Shown one piece after another: positions 1-7,790 of a DNA stretch of 64,000 bases. The notes below the pieces were generated by a model that was not told the DNA's origin, searched no databases, and was given only the letters and a program-made list of their open reading frames with translations. The DNA is taken from the NCBI GenBank assembly GCA_016290295.1, contig JAEETJ010000002.1, positions 143,583-207,582 on the forward strand. Reading direction: 5' to 3'. Origin of the DNA: Bacteroidales bacterium. GTDB taxonomy: Bacteria; Bacteroidota; Bacteroidia; Bacteroidales; WCHB1-69. How positions within the stretch are numbered: position 1 is the stretch's first letter; the number at the start of each line of letters is the position of its first letter. Position numbers and translations under genes: made by a program.

Positions 1-24
1 TAAAATGTATAGAAGTTTCCTCAT
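1..24 (-). CDS. start of an unidentified protein, cut by left edge
   Basis: An ATG at position 24 on the minus strand opens one base after the def stop codon and reads MRKLLYIL before the window ends. The basic start followed by hydrophobic residues resembles the beginning of a signal peptide. In other Bacteroidales a TPR-repeat protein commonly follows ruvX and def; that identity is inference from gene order only. Eight codons are too few to name the product. Confidence 0.45.
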
Positions 25-25
25 G

Positions 26-574
26 CTATTTGTTTTTCGTTTTGTAATTTGGTTTGAGCTTGCCGCTGGCAATGTCATTGAACTTGCGCTTGAGCACCAT
101 CTTTTTTAGTTGTGACAAGTGGTCGGTGAAGACAATGCCCTGCAGGTGATCGTATTCATGTTGAATCACACGGGCCACATAACCCTTGAAATGCTCCTTA
201 CGGCGTTTGCCAGTCTCATCGGTGTATTCAATGTCAATCTCCGACTTGCGCGTCACATCCTCGTGAATGTCGGGCAGACTTAAACAACCCTCATTGAAGG
301 TGAAGTCGTCGCCAGACTCGTTGGTGATGATTGGATTGATGAATGCGCCCTTGTATATTTCGACATCGTCGTATGCTTCTTTAAAAGGTTCTGTATCAAT
401 GACAAAGATGGCCAACGATTGTCCAATCTGCGGCCCTGCCAAGCCCACACCCTGCGAGTGATACATGGTCTCAAACATGTCGGCAATCAAGGTGGAGTAG
501 TCCTGTGATTCGTCAGCCTCTGCTGCTTTCTTTCTTAAAATCGGATGTCCGAAGACGTAAACGGGAAGAATCAT
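26..574 (-). CDS. def: peptide deformylase
   Basis: Removes the N-terminal formyl group from nascent proteins; a metalloenzyme in the cytoplasm. The 182-residue protein carries all three family motifs: GVGLAGPQIG at about 42-51, EGCLSLP at 95-101 (metal-ligand Cys97) and HEYDH at 139-143 (metal-ligand His139 and His143, catalytic Glu140). Length is normal for type I deformylases. I start it at the ATG at 574 (MILPVY); a TTG two codons upstream is less likely. It follows ruvX by 127 bases of repeat-rich DNA and is probably co-transcribed with it and with the gene that begins one base after its TAG stop. Confidence 0.96.
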   Translation of the reverse strand: MILPVYVFGHPILRKKAAEADESQDYSTLIADMFETMYHSQGVGLAGPQIGQSLAIFVIDTEPFKEAYDDVEIYKGAFINPIITNESGDDFTFNEGCLSLPDIHEDVTRKSEIDIEYTDETGKRRKEHFKGYVARVIQHEYDHLQGIVFTDHLSQLKKMVLKRKFNDIASGKLKPNYKTKNK

Positions 575-582
575 AGTCAATT

Positions 583-620
583 TATAATTAATAGTTAATA
601 GTTAATAGTTAATAATTAGT
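583..620. repeat. AT-rich 7-mer tandem tract upstream of def
   Basis: Near-perfect tandem copies of TTAATAG (TTAATAGTTAATAGTTAATA and flanks) fill the space directly before the def start. One of many such tracts at gene junctions in this window. Confidence 0.75.
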
Positions 621-647
621 GTTTGATTTTGTTCGAGGTCTATTTTC

Positions 648-693
648 CATTATTCATTCTTCATTCTTCATTATTAATTGTTAATTGTTAATT
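648..693. repeat. AT-rich tract (TTCATTA / TTAATTG units)
   Basis: TATTCATTCTTCATTCTTCATTA-type units pass into TTAATTGTTAATTG just before the 3' end of ruvX. The same combination recurs at 60810-60853. Confidence 0.7.
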
Positions 694-701
694 TCTGTCA
701 C

Positions 702-1133
702 CTAACCCCTGTCCACTGTAACCTCTTTCATAAAGAGGTAGCTCTGCAAGATAATTGTGGCGCTGATTTTGTCCACCAGCTCTTTGTTTTGGCGTGCTTT
801 TTTTCCCAATCCAGCATCTATCATCGTCTGAAACGCCATCTTGGAAGTGAAACGCTCATCCATCCGCACCACTGGAATGTCGGGAAGCTCCTTCTTTATG
901 CGGTTGACAAAGGGCTCAATGAAACGGGCCGAGTCCGATTGGCTGTTATCCATCTTGCGTGGGTCGCCCACCACAATCACATCCACTTTTTCTTTGCTCA
1001 CATAGTCTTTCAGAAAGTCAAAGGCCTTCGACACATGCACTGTATCTAAGCCGTTGGCAATGATTTGCAGCTCATCAGTCACCGCAAACCCTACCTTTTT
1101 CTGTCCGTAATCTATGGCAAGTATTCTACCCAA
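702..1133 (-). CDS. ruvX: putative pre-16S rRNA nuclease / Holliday junction resolvase-like YqgF
   Basis: YqgF/RuvX family, RNase H-like fold, implicated in maturation of the 16S rRNA 5' end. The 143-residue protein begins with the typical MGRILAIDYGQKKVGFAV strand with the catalytic Asp at position 8, and has VVGDPRKMD and RMDERFTS motifs further on; length matches the family. No ATG lies upstream in frame before the -7 box at 1150-1157, so the start is the TTG at 1133, giving a very short leader. It is the first gene of a minus-strand run with def. Confidence 0.92.
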   Translation of the reverse strand: MGRILAIDYGQKKVGFAVTDELQIIANGLDTVHVSKAFDFLKDYVSKEKVDVIVVGDPRKMDNSQSDSARFIEPFVNRIKKELPDIPVVRMDERFTSKMAFQTMIDAGLGKKARQNKELVDKISATIILQSYLFMKEVTVDRG

Positions 1134-1149
1134 TATTCCAATTTTTTTG

Positions 1150-1157
1150 CAAAAGTA
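1150..1157 (-). promoter_or_regulatory. Bacteroidota -7 box for ruvX
   Basis: CAAAAGTA on the plus strand reads TACTTTTG on the minus strand, matching TAnnTTTG. It lies 17 bases before the TTG start of ruvX, implying a leader of about ten bases and excluding a longer N terminus. Confidence 0.55.
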
Positions 1158-1284
1158 TGAAATTTAAGGAGATAGAAAAAGAATAGATTCATCATAAATT
1201 ATTAAAAAAGGTTAATATCAACAATAAAATTTAAAATTTTTCGATTGATGTAGTTTTTGATTACTTTCTTTCGTTATTACTATT

Positions 1285-1752
1285 GTGAAACTACAGGATC
1301 CTTTTGAAGCTATGCTCCACCGCTACCGCGGCTTGCTGTTCTCTCTGTGCCGACACTACTGCCGTCGTGGTCTGGAGGCTGATGATTTGTTGCAAGAAGC
1401 TACTGTGGCGCTATGGCGAGACCGCGAAAGATTGCTGTCACTATCGGCAGTTCAACAGGCGGCACTGATATGGAAAATAGGTCGCAATGCCATGATAGAT
1501 TGTTTGCGGAAGCTGAAAGAGACCGAGGAGTTGCCGGAAGGATATGAGACCGCTGATGAAGATCGTAGCATGTTGCGCGAATTGCATGAAAGGATTGCCT
1601 TGCTCGATGAACCTGACCGCTCAATAGTGAGGCTACAGCTGGAAGGCTACAATTACGAAGAGATTGGCGAGCGGGTAGGGATGACAGAGAAAAATGTGAG
1701 CGTAAGGCTGGTAAGAATAAAAGAAAAACTTAGAAAATCAATGGCAATATGA
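1285..1752 (+). CDS. ECF-type RNA polymerase sigma factor
   Basis: Directs RNA polymerase to a dedicated promoter set. The 155-residue protein has a sigma region 2 (ADDLLQEATVALWRDRE, about 32-49) and a sigma region 4 helix-turn-helix (YNYEEIGERVGMTEKNVSVR near residues 119-140). The start is a GTG at 1285 (MKLQDPFEAMLHRYRG); no nearby ATG lies upstream. Its last codons overlap the next gene in an ATGA arrangement, so the two are translationally coupled. A sigma factor, a small one-TM protein and a DUF4252-like secreted protein is a recurring Bacteroidota arrangement, and the two downstream lipoproteins are the likely regulon members (inference). Confidence 0.9.
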   Translation: MKLQDPFEAMLHRYRGLLFSLCRHYCRRGLEADDLLQEATVALWRDRERLLSLSAVQQAALIWKIGRNAMIDCLRKLKETEELPEGYETADEDRSMLRELHERIALLDEPDRSIVRLQLEGYNYEEIGERVGMTEKNVSVRLVRIKEKLRKSMAI

Positions 1753-2018
1753 CAGAGAATGAATTTGACAAGTTATGGCAACAGGCTGAAGTAGAAGGCT
1801 ATAGCCAACGCTTGGTAGCCGAATACCCAGGCTGGCGGCGGAAACAGCAGCGCACCATCAGCATGGTGGCGGCTTCTTTGGCTGTTGTGGTCCTGGTTGT
1901 GCTTGTGCTTGTCGCACAATTGCAACAGCCTCAGGACTTTGAGAAAGTTTATTGTAACCGTGTCGGCACTACCGATGCGCAATGGGCCTCTTTGGCTGCA
2001 GAAATACTGATGGAGTAA
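1749..2018 (+). CDS. small one-TM protein, putative anti-sigma factor
   Basis: An 89-residue protein with a charged N-terminal half (about 1-35), one hydrophobic segment near residues 37-58 (MVAASLAVVVLVVLVLVAQL) and a short C-terminal tail. No zinc-finger HxxxCxxC is visible. It overlaps the sigma gene by four bases (ATGA) and the next gene by one base (TAATG), so all three should be translated together. Position directly after the sigma gene suggests a membrane anti-sigma factor; that is inference from context, as I do not recognise the family. Confidence 0.7.
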   Translation: MTENEFDKLWQQAEVEGYSQRLVAEYPGWRRKQQRTISMVAASLAVVVLVVLVLVAQLQQPQDFEKVYCNRVGTTDAQWASLAAEILME

Positions 2019-2419
2019 TGAAAAGATTATTGGTTATTTTGATGTTGCTGCTTCCCGTGGCAGCAATGGCACAGAGTGAGCTGTACAAACAGTATGCTTC
2101 GCAAGAAGATCTCGCCGTGGCACAGGTGAGCGGTTTCAAACTTAATGAAACCGTGCGTGTGGATGTGGTGCTCGTGGTGGCAGATAATGAGGCTGCTTGG
2201 AATCGGCTCAAAGAAGAATTGGATATTCGTGGTGAAGAAGGAGTTAACAGCTGGCTGGGTGAACTGAAGCAACCGGTCAAGCGAGTGAAATGGAATGGAA
2301 AAACATTACTGCGTGTGATTGCCTCGCATGCACGGCGTACTGTTGGCTTCTATCGTATTGACAATGAGGAACAATATGATGCTTTACTGGATTATCAGCT
2401 TAATAAAATGAAAAAATAA
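2018..2419 (+). CDS. secreted protein resembling DUF4252 family
   Basis: 133 residues starting at the ATG that overlaps the previous stop codon (TAATG); this start gives a clean signal peptide (MKRLLVILMLLLPVAAMAQ), which a start 12 codons upstream would disrupt. The mature part is small, charged and without cysteines. Proteins of about this size with a DUF4252 domain often follow ECF sigma genes in Bacteroides; the resemblance in size, context and pattern is what supports the call, not a clear motif. Likely periplasmic or surface-exposed; function unknown. Confidence 0.65.
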   Translation: MKRLLVILMLLLPVAAMAQSELYKQYASQEDLAVAQVSGFKLNETVRVDVVLVVADNEAAWNRLKEELDIRGEEGVNSWLGELKQPVKRVKWNGKTLLRVIASHARRTVGFYRIDNEEQYDALLDYQLNKMKK

Positions 2420-2438
2420 AAAAAAACGGAAGATAGTC

Positions 2439-3269
2439 ATGAAGAGAATCTGTAGAATAACTGTTATGTTGGTGCTGTCAGCCTTATGCCAGATGTCATG
2501 TTCGAAACAGGAAAATCTAAACAATAATGGCAACGGGGATGTCAACAACAATAATAAAGAACGTGTCATCGTTTACACGGTGGGACAAAGTGAAAGTCAA
2601 AGGGCTTTGGCTACTGAGGCTGAGTGGGATGCCTTGTTGGACCAGCTTTGTGACCAGGCACAAAATGGCATCGAAGTGACATTTTATAACATGAGCCCGA
2701 CAACTTGCCATATAGGAAAGAGTACCAATAGCCCCAAAAGCCCTGTAAGTATCAGCACTACCAGCCGTGATGAAATTAAGGCTTGGATGAAAGAAATGGA
2801 GGAACAAGGTCGCACGGTAAGGGTTACATACGACTCTGCCACAGGCACTTGGAACGGAGTTGCCTATACCACAATGGCATACACTGCCACAGCCATAATT
2901 ATTGGTAATTGGCATTTTAATAGTCTAATAGTAAGTCATATAGGTTCGAATGGCGACTTGCAAGACAGTGAACTCTATGTGCCTGAAGAAGATGGAGGTT
3001 CAATGTATTACAATTTCTGTGACAATGGAAATATGGTGCTGACTTTTAATGCTATGGATGGAACTACTGCCGTTGACAGCGCATCCTGGACCCTTACGGA
3101 TGAGGGCAGACTCTTTAGTGAATTGCTGCCCAATGGTGGCTATTGGGATGTCAACTGGATTACTCCCAGCACGATGATCATCTCGCGTATCGGCCTCAAT
3201 GATGAAAACGACAACCTGTATTATCAGATGCAATTCGACAGACAAAGAAAAAAATTATCACACCCGTAG
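2439..3269 (+). CDS. lipoprotein of unknown function
   Basis: 276 residues with a lipoprotein-type leader ending QMSCSKQ (lipid-carrying Cys about residue 21), then an Asn-rich linker (NLNNNGNGDVNNNNK) and a mature domain containing many Tyr, Trp and Ser residues suggesting beta structure. The linker is typical of surface lipoproteins that need to stand off the membrane. It is 19 bases after the DUF4252-like gene and probably belongs to the same sigma-led operon. I do not recognise the fold. Confidence 0.7.
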   Translation: MKRICRITVMLVLSALCQMSCSKQENLNNNGNGDVNNNNKERVIVYTVGQSESQRALATEAEWDALLDQLCDQAQNGIEVTFYNMSPTTCHIGKSTNSPKSPVSISTTSRDEIKAWMKEMEEQGRTVRVTYDSATGTWNGVAYTTMAYTATAIIIGNWHFNSLIVSHIGSNGDLQDSELYVPEEDGGSMYYNFCDNGNMVLTFNAMDGTTAVDSASWTLTDEGRLFSELLPNGGYWDVNWITPSTMIISRIGLNDENDNLYYQMQFDRQRKKLSHP

Positions 3270-3352
3270 TTTTTTGCCCACATCTTACGTTCTTATGATA
3301 GAAACAATCAAATTTCATTAATAATCAAAACAAATTAAAAACTTAAAACAGT

Positions 3353-3946
3353 ATGAAAAAAGTATTTTTTGTAATCGCAGTAGCCGCTTTTGCATTTTGC
3401 ATGTCTTCTTGTCAGAAAGATAAAATCGTTCCTGATGTTGTCAATGGAACTAACGGTAATGTAAATAACACCAGAGTGATGACCACTGCCGACCTTACCG
3501 GTACCAATTGGACTGCTACACTGTCTCTCGGTGACTTGGTTTACGCTATGACAGGTATGACTCTCAACGACTATGGTTGCCAGTTCCCAGAAGGTTTCGA
3601 CACCAATATGGTTTATCACATCAGTTTCGATCCTCAGTATGCTCATATCACTTTCTCTGAAAACATTAGCGTTATCAATGTGGCCGAAGCTTCTATCGGA
3701 CAATATACTATGGAAGAGATCCAGCAGATGAATTTTGCATACGTTTACGATCACGCCACCCATACTGGCACTTTGACAGCAGAAGGCGTTGACGAGGACG
3801 GTAACCCCATCAATTATCAGATTCCTTTCACATACGATGACAATGCTGATACTATCACTATTACTTTGCAGTTTGCTAACGCTGAAGATGAAAACACCAC
3901 TATCACCTTCCCATTGGTGTTCAATCGTGATTCAGCTGCAGTATAG
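3353..3946 (+). CDS. lipoprotein of unknown function, second in series
   Basis: 197 residues; leader MKKVFFVIAVAAFAFCMSSC gives a lipobox with Cys20, followed by QKDK and a mature domain rich in Thr, Asp and Asn. Leader and linker (VNGTNGNVNNT) resemble those of the lipoprotein just upstream, so the two may be exported to the same place, but the mature parts are not obviously related. A strong terminator follows at 3976. Function unknown. Confidence 0.75.
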   Translation: MKKVFFVIAVAAFAFCMSSCQKDKIVPDVVNGTNGNVNNTRVMTTADLTGTNWTATLSLGDLVYAMTGMTLNDYGCQFPEGFDTNMVYHISFDPQYAHITFSENISVINVAEASIGQYTMEEIQQMNFAYVYDHATHTGTLTAEGVDEDGNPINYQIPFTYDDNADTITITLQFANAEDENTTITFPLVFNRDSAAV

Positions 3947-3975
3947 TTAATACTAAATAATTCGTTTCTTTGTTC

Positions 3976-4004
3976 GCGCCCGCCTTGTTGCGGGCGCTTT
4001 TTTT
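3976..4004 (+). terminator. Rho-independent terminator
   Basis: A perfect 8-bp GC stem (GCGCCCGC / GCGGGCGC) with a 6-base loop, followed by seven T. It closes the sigma-led lipoprotein operon. Confidence 0.93.
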
Positions 4005-4175
4005 ATGTTTTTTTGAAGGCCCGCAGAGCTCTGGCCTGCGAGACAATCATGGTATGGCTATATATTCCCCCACCTTCACCACCGTTTTCTTACTTGTGCC
4101 AGTGGAGGTGAGGGTGCGGAGACGCAATATATACAATTCAACAAATAAACAATTCAACAATTCAACAAAAAAACG

Positions 4176-4183
4176 TATCTTTG
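4176..4183 (+). promoter_or_regulatory. Bacteroidota -7 box for the S46 peptidase
   Basis: TATCTTTG followed by CA, 20 bases before the peptidase ATG. It shows that the open frame upstream of 4204 is not coding. Confidence 0.75.
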
Positions 4184-4203
4184 CACCTTCAAATTTAATT
4201 ACA

Positions 4204-6369
4204 ATGAAAAAAATCTCTTTACTTCTTCTTTTCTGCTGCCTCTTTGCTTGGTCTCGCGCCGACGAAGGAATGTGGCTGCCTGTTTTTTTGAATTATAATG
4301 AGGCTGAAATGCAGCAATTAGGCTTCAAACTGACTGCTGAGGATGTTTATAGTGTCAACCATCATAGTATGAAGGATGCTATCGTGCTCTTTGGTGGCGG
4401 TTGCACGGCCGAGCTGATCTCATCAAAGGGTTTGCTGCTGACTAACCATCATTGCGGTTATTCCTATGTACAGCGTTATAGCACATTGGAACACAATTAT
4501 TTGCATAACGGTTTTTGGGCCAAGTCTTTCGAGGAGGAAATTCCTTGCGAGGGACTGAGCGTAACTTTCTTGGTTGAAATGCGTGATGTTTCCAAGGATG
4601 TGCTCGAAGGCGTGAATGATAATATGGGCAATGCCGACCGCGAGAAAATCATCAATGCTAATATTGAAAAATTGAAAAAAGAATTGGTGAAGGGAACACA
4701 TTATACGGTGGATATTAAATCGTTTTATTATGGTAATCAGTATTTTGCATTTATCAATGAGACATACCATGATATTCGATTGGTAGGAACTCCTCCCGAA
4801 AGTATCGGCAAGTTCGGTGGTGATACCGATAACTGGATGTGGCCCCGCCATACCGGCGACTTCTCCATGTATCGTATCTATGCCAACAAGAACAATCAGC
4901 CCGCGGCCTATTCCAAAGACAATGTGCCCTTTACCCCGAAAAAATATTTCACCATTTCCACTAAAGGTGTGGAGGAAAATGACTTTACCTTGGTATTTGG
5001 TTATCCTGGTACTACCCAGCAGTTTATCATTTCGGATGCGGTGGATATGACCGTGAATGACATTAACCCGGTGGCTATCCATCAGCGTGGAACCCGCTTG
5101 GATATCATGAAGAAATACCAGAACCAGTCCACTGAAATCCGTTTGATGTACTCCGCCAAATCTAACTCCATCTCCAATGGCTGGAAGAAATGGATAGGGG
5201 AGAGCAAGGGCCTGAAAGAATGCAAGGTTGTGGAAAGAAAACAAGCCGAAGAGGCTGAGTTCGAACAGTGGCTGAAACAGAATCCTGAGATGAATAAACA
5301 ATATGGCAATGTATTGTCCGATTTGAAAAAGTCATATAGTACTTACCGTAAACTTAATACAAGTACGACTTATTTTTATGAGACTTTCTGGGCAGTTGAA
5401 ATGATGCAGTTCATGTACCGCAATTGCTCACAACTGATAGCGCTTGCCTATGATAAAGCCACTACCAACGAACAGTTTGAGGAGGCCAAGGCCAAAGTGC
5501 TTTCCCGTATTGATGGTTTTTATAAATCATACTATAAACCTATTGATAAAGAATGCTTTATAGAGCTGATGTATTATTATTTCACGACCATGAATCCTGA
5601 ATTAATGCCTCAAGAGTTGAGACAATACACTTATCTCACTGCTCCTGGATTAAAAGCTTTGTTACAGGGATTTGCCGAGGATATTTATGAAAAATCAGTG
5701 TATAAGGATGCGGAAACATTTAAGGCCTTTTTGCAGAAAGCCAATAAAAAAGCAATAGTAAAACTGGACAATGATGTGCTTTTTAAGCTGTTAAATCCTG
5801 CTATGGACCAGTATGTGAATGATTATGAGGCAATGCGCGAGGTTTCTTCAAAAATCAACAACGACTACCGCTTGTATGTGAAAGCTCTGATGCTCAAAGA
5901 GAAAGACAAAACTTTCTATCCGGATGCCAACTTGACTATGCGTGTCACTTACGGTCAGGTGAAAGGTTTCCATCCGCAGGATGGCAAGGATTACATTTAT
6001 TACACTACTTTGGCTGGCGTGATTGAAAAGGATAATCCCGATATCTTTGATTATAAAGTGGATCCGAAACTGAAACAGTTGTACGAAGCTAAGGATTATG
6101 GTCGCTATGCCAACAGCAAGGGTGAGATGCCCGTGGCCTTCATCGCTAGCAACCACACTACCGGAGGCAATTCTGGCAGTCCTGTCATTAATGCCAATGG
6201 CGAGCTGATCGGTGTGAATTTTGACCGTGTGTGGGAAGGTACCATGAGCGATATTAACTATGATGTGAATCGTTGCCGTAATATCTCATTGGATATCAGA
6301 TATTTCCTCTTTATCGTGGACAAGTTCGCCGGTGCGCAGAACCTCTTGAATGAAATGACGCTCAATTAA
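4204..6369 (+). CDS. dpp11: S46 family dipeptidyl peptidase, DPP11 type
   Basis: Periplasmic serine exopeptidase releasing dipeptides from peptides taken up during protein fermentation. 721 residues: signal peptide 1-19 (MKKISLLLLFCCLFAWSRA), catalytic His in LLLTNHHCGY (His82/83), Asp in GGDTDNWMWPRH, and nucleophile Ser657 in GGNSGSPV. In DPP11 of Porphyromonas an Arg 18 residues after the serine selects Asp/Glu at P1, while DPP7 has Gly there; here NFDRVWEG places Arg675 exactly at +18, so acidic P1 preference is predicted. The ATG at 4204 is chosen because the -7 box lies just upstream. The acyltransferase gene follows after eight bases. Confidence 0.92.
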   Translation: MKKISLLLLFCCLFAWSRADEGMWLPVFLNYNEAEMQQLGFKLTAEDVYSVNHHSMKDAIVLFGGGCTAELISSKGLLLTNHHCGYSYVQRYSTLEHNYLHNGFWAKSFEEEIPCEGLSVTFLVEMRDVSKDVLEGVNDNMGNADREKIINANIEKLKKELVKGTHYTVDIKSFYYGNQYFAFINETYHDIRLVGTPPESIGKFGGDTDNWMWPRHTGDFSMYRIYANKNNQPAAYSKDNVPFTPKKYFTISTKGVEENDFTLVFGYPGTTQQFIISDAVDMTVNDINPVAIHQRGTRLDIMKKYQNQSTEIRLMYSAKSNSISNGWKKWIGESKGLKECKVVERKQAEEAEFEQWLKQNPEMNKQYGNVLSDLKKSYSTYRKLNTSTTYFYETFWAVEMMQFMYRNCSQLIALAYDKATTNEQFEEAKAKVLSRIDGFYKSYYKPIDKECFIELMYYYFTTMNPELMPQELRQYTYLTAPGLKALLQGFAEDIYEKSVYKDAETFKAFLQKANKKAIVKLDNDVLFKLLNPAMDQYVNDYEAMREVSSKINNDYRLYVKALMLKEKDKTFYPDANLTMRVTYGQVKGFHPQDGKDYIYYTTLAGVIEKDNPDIFDYKVDPKLKQLYEAKDYGRYANSKGEMPVAFIASNHTTGGNSGSPVINANGELIGVNFDRVWEGTMSDINYDVNRCRNISLDIRYFLFIVDKFAGAQNLLNEMTLN

Positions 6370-6377
6370 CATATTTT

Positions 6378-7742
6378 ATGATTGACCTCTCGCATATTGG
6401 TGATTTCTCACGACAATACTTCGTTTATAATCTCTATTTGAAATTCTTTCATAATCATTTGTATTATAGAAAGTTGCATGTTGTTAATAGAGAGCGTATA
6501 CCTGCCAAAGGTGAACCTGTGTTGGTGATTTATAATCATCAGAACGGCTTGAATGATCCGTTGAACATCTTGTATATGTTCGATGATTACCGCCAGCCAG
6601 TGTTCATTGCCAGAGGCGATATTTTCAAGAAGGATAGGATAGCGAAAATCCTTCGTTTCCTGAAAATTCTGCCTACTTTCCGCACCCGTGACGGAGGTGT
6701 TAGCGACATCAAATACAATATGACTTCCTTCAACTTGGCAGCGGATGTATTGAACAATGGCGGCACGTTGGTTATTGCTCCCGAGGCGCAGCACCAGCAG
6801 GGACGCTATTTGGGCAGTTTCAAAAAGGGATTTCCCCGCATCGCCTTTGCCGCCGAAGAAAAAGCTGATTTCAAATTGGGTTTGAAGATTCTGCCGGTCA
6901 ATATTCACTACAAGGATTATTATAACGCCCGTTCGGAAGTGGTGCTGACCGTTGGGGAGCCATTCGGTTGCTCTGAATTTGCGGAGAACTTCAAGACTGA
7001 CCCGAATATTGCTTACGGACTGCTTAATGACAAGGCCAGGGCCTGTTTGAAGGCTATCACGCCAGATATTGAAGCTCATGAGGAATATTATGAGGAGATA
7101 GATTTGCTGCGCCAAATGTGGGTGAAGAAACGTCTGGAGAAGAAGGGTCTTTCAACTTCCTATTTCCCAAATTACCCAGCAGAAGAGGTTATGCTATTAC
7201 AGGAAATTTCTGCTATGCAACAGCAGAAGCCTCAGAATTTTTCAGATCTAATGACAACTGCTCGCGAGTACTTGGATGAGTTGCAAAAATTGAATCTAAG
7301 AGATTGGATTATAGGAAGAAAAGTTAATCTTGCTAAAGTGTTGCTTTATACTGTTGCAGCGGTTGTCGCTTTCCCATTTTTCCTCTTTGGATTGATTAAT
7401 AATATCATTCCTTTTGCAGTGCCCGCAATGCTACGAAAAAAGATAAAAGACCGCCAGCTTCATTCCTCTTTCAATTTTGTGGGGGCACTGGTGTTTTTCA
7501 CCATCTTCTATCTGCTGGTATTTGCGATTATATGGATTGCCTCTAAAAGTTTCCTGTGTGCATTAGGCTATTTGCTGCTGATGTACTTGTCATTTTTCGC
7601 TTTTTATCACTTCAAGCGAGGATTTATCAAACTGAAAGCCTTATGGCGGTACTACAAGCAGCACCGTGCCGGTCAAACCAAGCGGGCAGAGGAGCTGAAA
7701 GCGGAGCTAATGCGCTATGAAATTAGTAAATTAGCAAATTAG
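6378..7742 (+). CDS. PlsC-like phospholipid/glycerol acyltransferase
   Basis: 454-residue membrane-associated acyltransferase. The N-terminal half has the acyltransferase block NHQNGLNDPLN (His about 54, here with five residues between His and Asp), a GGVSDIKYN region, and the EAQHQQGRYLGSFKKG block that binds the glycerol-phosphate-like acceptor. After about residue 315 come two long hydrophobic stretches (VLLYTVAAVVAFPFFLFGLI and FNFVGALVFFTIFYLLVFAI region) and a third near 395-412. Likely acts in membrane lipid synthesis; the acceptor cannot be read from sequence. The last codons (ISKLAN, stop) are part of an intergenic AATTAGTAAATTAGC repeat, so the true tail is repeat-derived. Confidence 0.85.
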   Translation: MIDLSHIGDFSRQYFVYNLYLKFFHNHLYYRKLHVVNRERIPAKGEPVLVIYNHQNGLNDPLNILYMFDDYRQPVFIARGDIFKKDRIAKILRFLKILPTFRTRDGGVSDIKYNMTSFNLAADVLNNGGTLVIAPEAQHQQGRYLGSFKKGFPRIAFAAEEKADFKLGLKILPVNIHYKDYYNARSEVVLTVGEPFGCSEFAENFKTDPNIAYGLLNDKARACLKAITPDIEAHEEYYEEIDLLRQMWVKKRLEKKGLSTSYFPNYPAEEVMLLQEISAMQQQKPQNFSDLMTTAREYLDELQKLNLRDWIIGRKVNLAKVLLYTVAAVVAFPFFLFGLINNIIPFAVPAMLRKKIKDRQLHSSFNFVGALVFFTIFYLLVFAIIWIASKSFLCALGYLLLMYLSFFAFYHFKRGFIKLKALWRYYKQHRAGQTKRAEELKAELMRYEISKLAN

Positions 7743-7790
7743 TAAATTAGCAAATTGGTTAATTGGCAGTTAGTTATTAATTGCCAATGA
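7721..7790. repeat. TAAATTAGC-type tract spanning a stop codon
   Basis: Units of AATTAGTAAATTAGCAAATT begin inside the last codons of the acyltransferase and continue to the end of the convergent galM gene. ATTGGCA at 7762 pairs with TGCCAAT at 7782, a weak hairpin between the convergent genes. Confidence 0.7.

Noticed and set aside
1240..1262. TAGTTTTTG near 1250 as -7 box of the first sigma gene
   Set aside because: One T too many between TA and G for TAnnTTTG; not strong enough to list.
2439..3946. The two lipoproteins as a recent duplication
   Set aside because: Only the leader and Asn-rich linker look alike; mature regions share no clear blocks.
4423..5301. Minus-strand 292-codon open frame inside the S46 peptidase gene
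   Set aside because: Antisense to strongly conserved peptidase motifs, no family pattern, no promoter or start context; a shadow frame.
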